Source: Janthinobacterium lividum
GTDB lineage: Bacteria > Pseudomonadota > Gammaproteobacteria > Burkholderiales > Burkholderiaceae_D
Assembly (NCBI RefSeq): GCF_023509035.1
Contig: NZ_CP075583.1
Span: 2,666,001-2,730,000, forward strand
Direction of reading: 5' to 3'
DNA: 64,000 bases
In this document: positions 26,586 through 34,860 of the stretch, piece by piece
Numbering within the stretch: the stretch's first letter is position 1
How the letters are laid out: the number at the start of each line of letters is the position of its first letter
Translations under genes and position numbers: made by a program
Notes under the pieces: generated by a model
What the model was told of the DNA's origin: nothing
Seen by the model: the letters and a program-made list of their open reading frames with translations, nothing else
The model's database searches: none

Positions 26586-27659
26586 ATGAATGAATTGACC
26601 GTCAATGAGTTGTACCTGGACTACGGCACCGGCGCTGCCGCCAACCAGATCCTGAAGGGTGTCTCGATGCACCTGCAAAAAGGCGAAGTGGTCGCCCTGC
26701 TGGGGCCTTCGGGCAGCGGCAAGACCACCTTGCTGCGCGCCGTGGCCGGGCTGGAAAGCCCGAAGGCGGGCACCATCCAGATCGGCGAGCGCAATGTCTT
26801 CGACGGCGCGAAGCACTTCGAGATGCCGGCCGAGCATCGCAACCTGGGACTGGTGTTCCAGTCGTACGCCTTGTGGCCGCACAAGACCGTGTTCGACAAC
26901 GTCGCCTACGGCCTCAAATTGCGCAAGATGGGCAGCACGGAGATCGCCGCGCGCATCAAGGAAGTGCTGACGCAGCTGGGCCTGGGTCACCTGGGCGAAC
27001 GCTATCCGCATCAGCTGTCTGGCGGCCAGCAGCAGCGCGTGGCGATCGCCCGCGCGCTGGTATACAACCCGCCCGTGATCCTGCTCGACGAACCGTTGTC
27101 GAACCTGGACGCCAAGCTGCGCGAGGAAGCGCGCGCCTTCCTGCGCGAACTGATCGTGCGCCTGGGCCTGTCGGCCCTGATGGTGACGCATGACCAGGGC
27201 GAGGCGATGGCCATTTCCGACCGTATTTTGCTGCTCAATAACGGCAAGATCGAGCAGCAGGGCACGCCGCAAAGCATGTATGAAACGCCGGACACCCTGT
27301 TTACGGCCGAATTCATGGGCAGCAACAACCGCCTGCCCGGCAAGGTGGTGCAGCGCGAAGGCAGTCAGGTGCGCCTGCTGGTCGACGGCGCCCCCATGCA
27401 GGGCGTGGCGCGCGGCGCCAACGTGGGCACGGAAGTCACCACCATGATACGCGTCGAGGAAGTGAAAATCAGCGCCACGCAGGTGGACAACGCCATCGAG
27501 CTGCCGCTCCTGACCTGCATGTACCTGGGCGACCGCTGGGAATGCCTGTTCGAGCGCGGTGGCGCCGAGAACATCAGCCTGCGCGCATATTCGCGCCACA
27601 AGCTCGAGGCTGGCAAGTACTGGCTGCACATGCCGGCCGATAAGCTCTGGGTGTTTTAA
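26586..27659 (+). CDS. ABC importer ATPase (FbpC/AfuC/PotA type)
   Basis: A 357-residue ATPase. Walker A GPSGSGKTTLLRAVAG, Q-loop VFQSYALWPHKTV, signature LSGGQQQRVAIARAL, Walker B VILLDEPLSNLDAKLREE and switch MVTHDQGEAM are intact. The C-terminal 110 residues form an OB/TOBE domain, often regulatory. It powers the fused permease immediately upstream (22-bp gap) and ends the operon. Confidence 0.93.
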   Translation: MNELTVNELYLDYGTGAAANQILKGVSMHLQKGEVVALLGPSGSGKTTLLRAVAGLESPKAGTIQIGERNVFDGAKHFEMPAEHRNLGLVFQSYALWPHKTVFDNVAYGLKLRKMGSTEIAARIKEVLTQLGLGHLGERYPHQLSGGQQQRVAIARALVYNPPVILLDEPLSNLDAKLREEARAFLRELIVRLGLSALMVTHDQGEAMAISDRILLLNNGKIEQQGTPQSMYETPDTLFTAEFMGSNNRLPGKVVQREGSQVRLLVDGAPMQGVARGANVGTEVTTMIRVEEVKISATQVDNAIELPLLTCMYLGDRWECLFERGGAENISLRAYSRHKLEAGKYWLHMPADKLWVF

Positions 27660-27661
27660 CG

Positions 27662-28005
27662 GTGCCTAGGTGGCCACGCTGGCGCGCAGTCTGTGCCGCG
27701 CTGGCCACCGGTTTGGCATCTGTCCTCTGTTTGCCAGGGCCGCGCTGCGCCTGGCAGGGCGCGAACTGGCCTGCCCCGTGCGCGTGCGCGAGGCGGGCCA
27801 GTGCGCCATCGGCACGGCCCTGGGCCTGTATTTCACAGCGCCAGTACTGGCCGTCCTCACTATCTATACACCGTAAATCGCCGGCGCCGTGCTGTTCGCG
27901 CTGGCGCTGGTGGCGTCTGGCGCCATGCCGCTGCGGTGCCTCTCTGGCGTCGATCATGCCGCCGCCTTCTTTGCCATGACCGTGGGTGGCGCATGGTGGC
28001 GCTAG
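27662..28005 (+). pseudogene. Decayed AbrB-family (ammonia monooxygenase-like) membrane protein fragment
   Basis: Reading from 27670, the frame gives CPLFARAALRLAG, then VREAGQCAIGTALGLYFTAP, an in-frame TAA at 27874-27876, and in the same frame IAGAVLFALALVASGAMP and GVDHAAAFFAMTVGGAWW before TAG at 28003. These match by eye the AbrB duplication repeat (GPLFAVAALRLAG, GQ..IGTALGL.FTP, GVD.ATAFFA..PGGA). Another frame at 27690-27730 looks like the missing N-terminal piece (AALATGLAS), implying a frameshift or deletion as well. No start, no C-terminal half: a remnant, not a gene. Confidence 0.5.
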
Positions 28006-28576
28006 TATTGCTGACCGATCCATTCTTTTCCCTGTTGACAAGACAAAGCCGCCAGAGTTGAATCCGCCGGCTGAAACTTGCATAAAGCAAACGCTCTGTA
28101 TTGTCCTTGCTGCGCCCGGCGTTAATCCTCGATGATGCATGCGTGGGTAATATCTTGATACCCGTTTTTCCGGGCCTTTCCATCTTGGCGGCGCATTGGC
28201 CAGTCATGTTCGACGGCTGTGTTTGCCGCACCGTTGCGCATGCTGCGCGTGTTATCTAAAAACAACGCTCTATGTGTGGCATGCGCTTCTTATTTTGATC
28301 GTGGATAAAAAACACCCGTCCCGAGAATGCTGACGGTTTGCCGGAGAATGCCTATTTTTCCATCGGAAAATAATGGATGAGAGTGTTACAAATAGTAACT
28401 AAAGCCAGACATTCTTTAAAATACGGGTTTTGTATTTACATTTAAAAAGTTGCCGCATGGCCATTTATTTTAGTTATTTTTACTTCCTTCGTTTATAATT
28501 TGAAAAGAACGCCGGCGAGGCTTTTTGCGCAGTTTTGACGTGAGTTCGCCCTTTTTTTGAGCTCAGGAAAATGCAT
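28006..28576 (+). promoter_or_regulatory. AT-rich leader and promoter region of the aryl-polyene operon
   Basis: About 570 bp without a gene, markedly more AT-rich from about 28340 than its surroundings. A perfect TATAAT lies at 28494-28499, about 80 bp before the first operon gene; no good -35 stands 16-18 bp upstream, so an activator may be needed. The block GAGAATGC occurs twice, near 28324 and 28345. No terminator for the ABC operon was found. Confidence 0.45.
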
Positions 28577-29338
28577 ATGCGCACCGATGGTGTCCGTTTT
28601 TCAATCGTCAGACATGCCGCCTGGGCGCCAGGCCTGGAAACGCCGCAGCAATGGAACGAGTGGGCGCAAAGCGCCTTGTCCGCCGCACCGATTACTGCTG
28701 CCGGCGAGCCGGGCGTGCGTGCGATGGCGCCGATGCTGCGCCGCCGCGCTGGTCAGCTGGGCAAGATGGCGCTCGAAGTGGCGTACGCCTGCCTCGGCGA
28801 ACAGCGCGATATTCCGCTCGTCTTTTGTTCTCGCCATGGCGAGGTGGCGCGCGCCGTCGAACTGTTATCGGCGCTGGCCCAGAGCGAACCCCTATCGCCG
28901 ACGGCGTTCGGCATGGCCGTGCACAATGCCAGCGCAGGTCTGTTTTCCATCGCCCGCGCCGATACGGCGAATCAGCTGGCCGTCGCCGCCGGTGCTGCCA
29001 GCCTCGAGGCCGCGGTGATCGAGGCGTGTGGCTTGCTGGCCGACGGCGCGACGCAGGTATTGCTGGTGCTGGCGGAGTGTCCCTTGCCAGTACCATTCGA
29101 GGTTTTTGAAGACTGTCATGAACAGCCGCATGCGTTTGCCTGGCTGCTGCAGGCCGAGGCTTCCCCGGGTACCGCTTTCAGCCTGACGTGGCGCGCCCGC
29201 GGCAGTGATGATGCGTTGGCGGTTGCCGCCGGCGCCATGCCGGGCAGTCTGGCCGTGTTGCGATTCATGCTCGGTGAGGTTCGCACGTTCGAGCATGCGG
29301 CCAACCGCCTGACATGGTGCTGGAGCCGCCATGCTTAG
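28577..29338 (+). CDS. apeC: Ketosynthase-like chain-length factor of the aryl-polyene system
   Basis: A 253-residue protein of the Ketoacyl-synt_2 family, much shorter than a true ketosynthase. Where a ketosynthase has its nucleophilic Cys, this protein has HNASAGLFSIA with no cysteine, so it should be a non-catalytic partner, like ApeC which pairs with ApeO. Start: of two ATGs, the one at 28577 is correctly spaced (7 nt) from AGGAA; the one at 28571 is too close. First gene of an 18-gene operon; its last 8 bases overlap the next gene. Confidence 0.85.
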   Translation: MRTDGVRFSIVRHAAWAPGLETPQQWNEWAQSALSAAPITAAGEPGVRAMAPMLRRRAGQLGKMALEVAYACLGEQRDIPLVFCSRHGEVARAVELLSALAQSEPLSPTAFGMAVHNASAGLFSIARADTANQLAVAAGAASLEAAVIEACGLLADGATQVLLVLAECPLPVPFEVFEDCHEQPHAFAWLLQAEASPGTAFSLTWRARGSDDALAVAAGAMPGSLAVLRFMLGEVRTFEHAANRLTWCWSRHA

Positions 29339-30122
29339 GCTGGAGACTGCCCGCGCCGGCATATCGATAGGCTGGCGTACTCTCGCGACCGCGGTCAGTT
29401 TTGCCGCCTTCGGGCTGGGTGGTTTGCTGCTGCGCGTGGCGGTGTTCCCCGTGCTGCAGGTGCTGGTGTGGCGGCGCGAGACGCGCATTACCTGTGCGCG
29501 CGCCATCATCCGCTGGAGTTTTCGCTTGTATATCGGTCTGATGCGTTTTCTCGGCGTGCTGCGCTATGACTTGCGCGGTCTCGACAAGCTGGAACGCGGC
29601 GGTTTGCTGATCCTGGCCAATCATCCGACCCTGATCGACACGATTTTCCTGATGGCGTATGTCAAGCAGGCCGATTGTATCGTCAAGTCCGATTTGTGGA
29701 ATAACCCATTTACGGGCGGCCCCGTGCGCGCGGCAGGCTATATCAATAACACGGGCGGCGCCGAACTGGTGGACGCCTGCCTGGCATCGCTGGAGCGCGG
29801 CAATAACCTGATCATTTTCCCGGAAGGCACGCGGACGCCATGCAGCGGCGAAGTAGTCCTGAAGCGGGGCGCGGCCAATATTGCCGTGCGCGGCCGCCGC
29901 GACGTGACGCCCGTGCTGATACGGTGCCTGCCCAGGACCCTGGGCAAGGGCGAGCCATGGTGGCGCGTGCCGGCGCGCCGTGCGCATTTCGAGATCGTCG
30001 TGCAGGACGACCTGGCGATCGACGAGTTTACCGGCGGTGGTGCCAGCGACGTAATGGCGGCGCGTACCTTGACCACTCATTTGCAACATTACTTTAGCGG
30101 GAAACAGGAACAACATGCTTGA
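29331..30122 (+). CDS. PlsC-like lysophospholipid/glycerolipid acyltransferase
   Basis: A 263-residue LPLAT-superfamily acyltransferase with an N-terminal membrane helix (about 20-45), the catalytic ANHPTLID (HxxxxD) near residue 98 and the substrate motif FPEGTRTP near residue 163. In aryl-polyene clusters it is thought to attach the polyenoyl chain to a lipid carrier; corresponds by position to the gene lettered apeD. It overlaps both neighbours by 8 bases. Confidence 0.85.
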   Translation: MLRLETARAGISIGWRTLATAVSFAAFGLGGLLLRVAVFPVLQVLVWRRETRITCARAIIRWSFRLYIGLMRFLGVLRYDLRGLDKLERGGLLILANHPTLIDTIFLMAYVKQADCIVKSDLWNNPFTGGPVRAAGYINNTGGAELVDACLASLERGNNLIIFPEGTRTPCSGEVVLKRGAANIAVRGRRDVTPVLIRCLPRTLGKGEPWWRVPARRAHFEIVVQDDLAIDEFTGGGASDVMAARTLTTHLQHYFSGKQEQHA

Positions 30123-30369
30123 ACAAGAAGTGAAGGAACTGATCATCGAGGCGCTGCAACTGGAAGACATGAGCGCTACCGATATCGATACGGATGCGCC
30201 CCTGTTTGTCGAGGGCCTTGGACTCGATTCGATCGATGCGCTGGAACTGGGCGTCGCCCTGCAAAAAAAATACGGCATTTCCCTGTCGGCCGATTCGGCC
30301 GATACGCGCCGCCACTTTGCCTCGGTACGGGCGCTGGCGGCGATGGTTGACACTCACAGAAAGAAGTAA
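30115..30369 (+). CDS. apeE: Acyl carrier protein 1 of the aryl-polyene system
   Basis: An 84-residue acidic ACP. The phosphopantetheine serine is Ser39 in GLGLDSIDALELG. It carries the growing aryl-polyene chain, with a second ACP next door; such clusters use one ACP for loading and one for extension. Likely modified by the Sfp-type transferase at 46.4 kb. Overlaps the acyltransferase gene by 8 bases. Confidence 0.93.
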   Translation: MLEQEVKELIIEALQLEDMSATDIDTDAPLFVEGLGLDSIDALELGVALQKKYGISLSADSADTRRHFASVRALAAMVDTHRKK

Positions 30370-30380
30370 GGAGCAGCAAA

Positions 30381-30656
30381 ATGGTAGATATGAGCGCAAT
30401 GAGCCGCGATGAACTGTATGCATGGGTAGTGCAGCTGCTGGCCGAAATGTTCGAGCTTGATCCGACGGCGCTGACGCCTCAGTCGAATCTGTATGCCGAA
30501 CTCGATATCGACAGCATCGACGCGGTCGACCTGGCGGTCAAGCTGAAGCAACTGACGGGCAAGCGCCTGCAGCCGGAAGTGTTCAAGACCATCCGCACGA
30601 TCGACGATGTGGTCGAGGCGCTGCGCGCGATGTCGGTGTCGGAACAAGCGGCATAA
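30381..30656 (+). CDS. apeF: Acyl carrier protein 2 of the aryl-polyene system
   Basis: A 91-residue ACP with modification site Ser45 in ELDIDSIDAVDLA. AAGGAG lies upstream. It differs from ACP 1 in length and helix 1, consistent with a division of labour between the two carriers. Confidence 0.93.
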   Translation: MVDMSAMSRDELYAWVVQLLAEMFELDPTALTPQSNLYAELDIDSIDAVDLAVKLKQLTGKRLQPEVFKTIRTIDDVVEALRAMSVSEQAA

Positions 30657-30659
30657 CGC

Positions 30660-31205
30660 GTGCTGCTCAATGCCGTCGCGTTGCTGCTGACCGTACTGTA
30701 CCCGCTGGCGATCTGGTTCGGTCACGGCCAGGTCGAGCCGCGCTGGCTGGCGCTGCTGCTGTTGCTGGCTGTCGTGTGTCGTTTGCCCGCGCTGAAACTG
30801 CAGCGCGCCGCGCGTTGGTCGGTGTCTGCCGCGCTGCTGCTGGCCGCCATCACCGTGTGGAGTAACCTGCTGCTGCCGCTGAAACTGTATCCGGTACTGG
30901 TCAACGTCGTCTTGCTGGCCACCTTTGGCTACAGCCTGTGGGCGCCGCCGTCGGTGGTGGAACGCCTGGCGCGCTTGCGCGAGAAGGATTTTCCACCCGC
31001 CGCCGTGCACTATACGCGTCGCGTGACCCAAGTCTGGTGCGGTTTTTTCATCATCAATGGCGGCATCGCGCTGGGCACGGCACTGTGGGCGAGCGAAGCC
31101 GTCTGGTCGCTGTACACGGGAGTCATCGCCTATATCCTGATGGCCCTGTTATTTGGCGGCGAGTATCTCGTCCGCCTGCGTTTTAAGCGTTTGCACCATG
31201 CCTGA
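30660..31205 (+). CDS. COG4648-type predicted membrane protein of the aryl-polyene cluster
   Basis: A 181-residue hydrophobic protein with about five membrane helices; the only strongly polar stretch is residues 100-118 (RLARLREKDFPPAAVHYTRR), probably a cytosolic loop. Function unknown; homologues recur at this place in such clusters (position of apeG). It starts with GTG at 30660, 3 bp after the ACP stop, and overlaps the next gene by 8 bases. Confidence 0.8.
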   Translation: MLLNAVALLLTVLYPLAIWFGHGQVEPRWLALLLLLAVVCRLPALKLQRAARWSVSAALLLAAITVWSNLLLPLKLYPVLVNVVLLATFGYSLWAPPSVVERLARLREKDFPPAAVHYTRRVTQVWCGFFIINGGIALGTALWASEAVWSLYTGVIAYILMALLFGGEYLVRLRFKRLHHA

Positions 31206-33030
31206 ATCATCGTTGCCGCAAGTTCCTGTGCCTGAAGCACATCCACCGATTTCCTCGCTGGCGCGCCTTGCGCTGTCCATGCACGGCCGCCCGTCGGCCA
31301 TGCCCGTGGGCTGGCGCGATGGCGCGGTGCTCGATTACGCCCACTTTGCGGCGCGCATGTGCGCCTGGGCCGGCTTGCTGGAACGTCAGGCTGGCCGCCA
31401 TTTCGCCCTGTACCTGGACGACAGCATCGAGTTTGGCGCCGCCTTGCTGGGTGCCTGGCAGGTGGGCAAGACCGTCTGGCTGACAGCCGATACGCTGCCG
31501 GCCAGCTGCGCTTCCCTGGCTGCGTCCGTCGATGGTTTCCTGGGACAGTTCCCGGCAGTGCATGCGCCGCTGCCCCTGCCAGCGGACAGCCTTGCCGAGC
31601 GTGTGTGGACGGAGCTCGCCGCCGATTTCCCGGCGCTGGTGGTGTACACCTCCGGCAGTACGGGCGCGGCGCAAGCCATTCCAAAAAAACTCTCGCAACT
31701 GGCCAGTGAGGTGGCCACGCTGGAACAGCTGTTTGGCGAACATGCCGATGGCGCGGCCGTCGTCGCCACGGTCTCGCACCAGCATATCTACGGCTTGCTG
31801 TTCAAGGTCTTGTGGCCGCTGGCCGCCGGGCGTGCCGTGCATGCGCACAGCGTGGACTACCCCGAACAGCTGGCCGCCTTGCTGGCGCACGGTCCATGTG
31901 TGCTGGCCACCAGCCCCGCGCACCTGAAACGGCTGCCGGAATACCTGGACTGGTCCTGCGCGCGCTCCCAGCTGCGCGCCGTGTTTTCCTCGGGTGGACC
32001 GCTGGCCCTGGACAGCGCGCTGGCGGCGGGGAACTTGCTAGGCTGCGTGCCGCGCGAAATCTATGGCAGCTCGGAGACGGGAGGCGTAGCCTGGCGCCAG
32101 CGCGAGCCAGAGCACCCTGACGACGAGAGCTGGCAAGGTTTTCCTGGCGTGGACTGGCGCCTGCTGGACGACGGCGCGCTGGAAGTGCGTTCGGCGCACC
32201 TGTCCGACGATGGCTGGTTAGGGCTGGCCGACCGCGCGCGGCAAACGGCGCCAGGACGCTTCCAGCTGTTGGGACGCAGCGACCGCATCGTGAAGATCGA
32301 AGAAAAACGCATTTCCCTCAATGCCATCGAAGCGGCATTGCTGGCCACGCCGCTGGTGCTGGACGCGCGCGTGCTGCTGTGCGATGCGCGGGCTGGCGAG
32401 CGTCAGAAGGTGGCCGCCTTTATCGTCTGCAGCGCTGCCGGCCGCGCGCTGCTCGACGCCGAAGGCAAGCTGGCCCTTAACCGTCAGCTGCAAACGGCGC
32501 TGGGCGGCCAGGTCGACGCCGTTGCCTTGCCGCGCCGCTGGCGCTACCTGGAACAATTGCCCATCAATGCGCAGGGCAAGACGACGCAGGCGCTGCTGCT
32601 GGCGTTGTTGGAAAAGCCGCGCCTGCCGCACGCGCAGCTGATCGAGAGCGATATCGCGTGTGCAACGCCACAGCTGCTGTTCGAGCTGCGCGTACCTGCG
32701 AATCTGTTCTATTTCGATGGTCATTTCACGGGCGCGCCCTTGCTGCCCGGCGTGGTGCAAGTGGAGTGGGCGCTGCACTTCGCGCGCCAGCATCTGGACC
32801 TGCCTATGCATTTCCGCGCCATGCATGCCCTGAAATTCCAGCAGCCGGTGCTGCCGGACCGGCCGGTGCGGCTGGCGCTGGAATACGACCCCTTCAAGGC
32901 CAGCCTGCAATTCCGTTATTTGTCGGACGCCGGCCAGCATGCCAGCGGCCGCATCCTGTTTCACCCGAATGCCGCTGCCGTTCCCGATGGCGGCGCCGAT
33001 ATACCCACTCCAGCAGCGAGCGCATGTTAG
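31198..33030 (+). CDS. Fused acyl-ACP ligase and hotdog dehydratase (ApeH-ApeI type)
   Basis: A 610-residue two-domain protein. Residues 1 to about 470 are an AMP-forming ligase: P-loop VVYTSGSTGAAQAIPKK, then EIYGSSETGGVAW, and a C-terminal lysine-bearing part (PINAQGKTTQ). It would activate the aryl starter acid onto an ACP. Residues about 485-600 are a FabZ-like hotdog with FYFDGHFTGAPLLPGVVQVEWA, which has the catalytic His and the GxPLLPGV turn. In the described enterobacterial systems these are two genes (apeH, apeI); here they form one uninterrupted reading frame. Overlaps neighbours by 8 and 7 bases. Confidence 0.87.
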   Translation: MPESSLPQVPVPEAHPPISSLARLALSMHGRPSAMPVGWRDGAVLDYAHFAARMCAWAGLLERQAGRHFALYLDDSIEFGAALLGAWQVGKTVWLTADTLPASCASLAASVDGFLGQFPAVHAPLPLPADSLAERVWTELAADFPALVVYTSGSTGAAQAIPKKLSQLASEVATLEQLFGEHADGAAVVATVSHQHIYGLLFKVLWPLAAGRAVHAHSVDYPEQLAALLAHGPCVLATSPAHLKRLPEYLDWSCARSQLRAVFSSGGPLALDSALAAGNLLGCVPREIYGSSETGGVAWRQREPEHPDDESWQGFPGVDWRLLDDGALEVRSAHLSDDGWLGLADRARQTAPGRFQLLGRSDRIVKIEEKRISLNAIEAALLATPLVLDARVLLCDARAGERQKVAAFIVCSAAGRALLDAEGKLALNRQLQTALGGQVDAVALPRRWRYLEQLPINAQGKTTQALLLALLEKPRLPHAQLIESDIACATPQLLFELRVPANLFYFDGHFTGAPLLPGVVQVEWALHFARQHLDLPMHFRAMHALKFQQPVLPDRPVRLALEYDPFKASLQFRYLSDAGQHASGRILFHPNAAAVPDGGADIPTPAASAC

Positions 33031-34112
33031 ATAAAAAATTCTCACCCGAACGCCAGACCGCCTTTGCCGCCCGTTTCGAGGCGCAAAAAATCGCTTTCGG
33101 CCCCGTCGTCTTTCAATGCGTGCGCTATGCCTGGAAGCGCGGCATGCTGCAGGCGCTGGCCGACACGGGGCACAGCGGTCTGACGATTTCCGACATGGCC
33201 GCCAGCGGCCGCTGGACGGAATATGCGCTGAAGGTGGCGCTGGAATCGTGTCTGTCGGCCGGCGTCGTCTCGCTGCGCGATGGTGCCTATGTGCTCGACA
33301 AGGTGGGTTTTTGCATGCTGACGGATAGCATCACCCAGGTCAACCTGGATTTCATGCATGACGTCTGCTACCAGGGCTTGTTCGACCTGGACCGCTCGCT
33401 TGACGCCGAGCAGCCGCTGGGATTGGCCGCGCTGGGCGACTGGCCCACCCTGTACCAGGGCCTGTCGGCGCTGTCGGAGCCGGCCAAGGGCAGCTGGTTC
33501 GCCTTTGATCATCATTATTCAGATACGTCCTTCCCCGAGATATTCCCGGACGTCTTCGCCACGGCGCCGCGCCGCATCATGGACATCGGCGCCAATACTG
33601 GCAAGTTCGCCAGTGCGGCGCTGGCCTACCATGCGGGCGTGGAACTGCACCTGGTCGACCTGGAACGCCAGTTGGCGGTAGCCGACCGGACCTTGACCGA
33701 CGCAGGCGTGCGCGAACGGGCGCATTTGCACGCCTGCGACCTGCTCGACGACGCGGCGCCGCTGCCGGCCGGCATGGATCTGATCTGGATGAGTCAATTT
33801 CTCAGCTGTTTCAGCGAGTCGGCCATCGCCAGCATCCTGCGCCGCGTGGCGCAGGCGCTGGGGCCGAACGGGCAGGTGCTGATCATGGATACCTTCTGGG
33901 ACCGCCAGCAGTACGATATCGCCGCCTACTGCCTGATCAACACCTCGCCATACTTCACGGCCATGGCCAGCGGTAACAGCAAGATTTACCAGAGCACCGA
34001 CTATATCCGCCTGGCGCAAGCCGCCGGCCTGGAGTTGCTGACCGCGCGCGACGGTATCGGCTATTGTCATTCGCTGCTGCGCTTTGGCCGCGCCGGAGCG
34101 CATGGTGACTGA
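33024..34112 (+). CDS. SAM-dependent O-methyltransferase-like protein
   Basis: A 362-residue class I methyltransferase. A helical N-terminal part with winged-helix character (LTISDMAASGRWTEYALKVAL) precedes motif I MDIGANTGKFASAAL near residue 187, the acidic LHLVDLERQ, and motif II-like DLIWMSQFLSCFSE. It probably methylates the phenolic ring or its hydroxyl in the pigment; the position cannot be told. The start at 33024 overlaps the ligase stop by 7 bases; the open frame extends further upstream inside the ligase gene, but that part is not real. Confidence 0.82.
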   Translation: MLDKKFSPERQTAFAARFEAQKIAFGPVVFQCVRYAWKRGMLQALADTGHSGLTISDMAASGRWTEYALKVALESCLSAGVVSLRDGAYVLDKVGFCMLTDSITQVNLDFMHDVCYQGLFDLDRSLDAEQPLGLAALGDWPTLYQGLSALSEPAKGSWFAFDHHYSDTSFPEIFPDVFATAPRRIMDIGANTGKFASAALAYHAGVELHLVDLERQLAVADRTLTDAGVRERAHLHACDLLDDAAPLPAGMDLIWMSQFLSCFSESAIASILRRVAQALGPNGQVLIMDTFWDRQQYDIAAYCLINTSPYFTAMASGNSKIYQSTDYIRLAQAAGLELLTARDGIGYCHSLLRFGRAGAHGD

Positions 34113-34860
34113 GGTGCGTTTTCACCCCTGCATCGTGATCCCCGTGTTCAACCATGAACACGCGATCGGCGCCGTGGTGCAGCGCCTGCTGTCGCATGGC
34201 GTGCCGTTGATTCTCGTCGACGACGGCAGCTTTGACGCCGGCGCGCGCACGCTCGACGCACTGGCCGCCGCGCATCCGTCGCGCGTGACCCTGCTGCGCC
34301 ATGGGCACAACCAGGGCAAGGGTGGGGCGGTGCTGACGGGCTGCCGCCATGCGCACACGCACGGCTATAGCCATGCGCTGCAGATCGACGCGGACGGCCA
34401 GCATGAAACGGACGATGTGCCGCGCTTCCTGGCGCAGGCGCGAGCCACGCCTGCAGCGGTGGTGATCGGTTACCCCTTGTACGACGCCTCGGTACCCAAG
34501 GCGCGCTACTACGGCCGCTATGCGACGCACGTCTGGGTATGGATCAATACCCTGTCGCTGCAGATCCGTGATTCCATGTGCGGTTTTCGCGTCTACCCGC
34601 TGGCGCCTTTGATGGCGCTGGCGCAGCGTGGCGTACTGGGACAGCGCATGAATTTCGACACCGATGTGCTGGTGCGCCTGTACTGGGATGGCTTGCCGAT
34701 GGCGAATCTGCCGACGCGCGTGGGTTATCCTAGCGACGGCGTCTCGCATTTTCAGCTGTGGCGCGACAACGTGCTGATTTCGCGCATGCACGCGCGTCTG
34801 TTTTTCGGCATGCTGTGGCGCGCACCGCGCCTGCTGGCCCGCCACTGGCGCGCGCGATGA
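34102..34860 (+). CDS. GT2-family glycosyltransferase
   Basis: A 252-residue glycosyltransferase: CIVIPVFNHEHAIGAVV at the N-terminus, LVDDGSFD, and the metal site IDADGQHETDD near residue 98; no membrane helices at the C-terminus. In aryl-polyene clusters this family is often joined to the acyltransferase that follows (apeJ-like); here they are two genes overlapping by ATGA. The sugar donor is unknown. Confidence 0.85.
   Translation: MVTEVRFHPCIVIPVFNHEHAIGAVVQRLLSHGVPLILVDDGSFDAGARTLDALAAAHPSRVTLLRHGHNQGKGGAVLTGCRHAHTHGYSHALQIDADGQHETDDVPRFLAQARATPAAVVIGYPLYDASVPKARYYGRYATHVWVWINTLSLQIRDSMCGFRVYPLAPLMALAQRGVLGQRMNFDTDVLVRLYWDGLPMANLPTRVGYPSDGVSHFQLWRDNVLISRMHARLFFGMLWRAPRLLARHWRAR

Noticed and set aside
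28006..28576. A CRISPR array or mobile-element end in the AT-rich region before the pigment operon
   Set aside because: No regularly spaced repeats, no terminal inverted repeats and no transposase fragment were seen; an AT-rich promoter region suffices.
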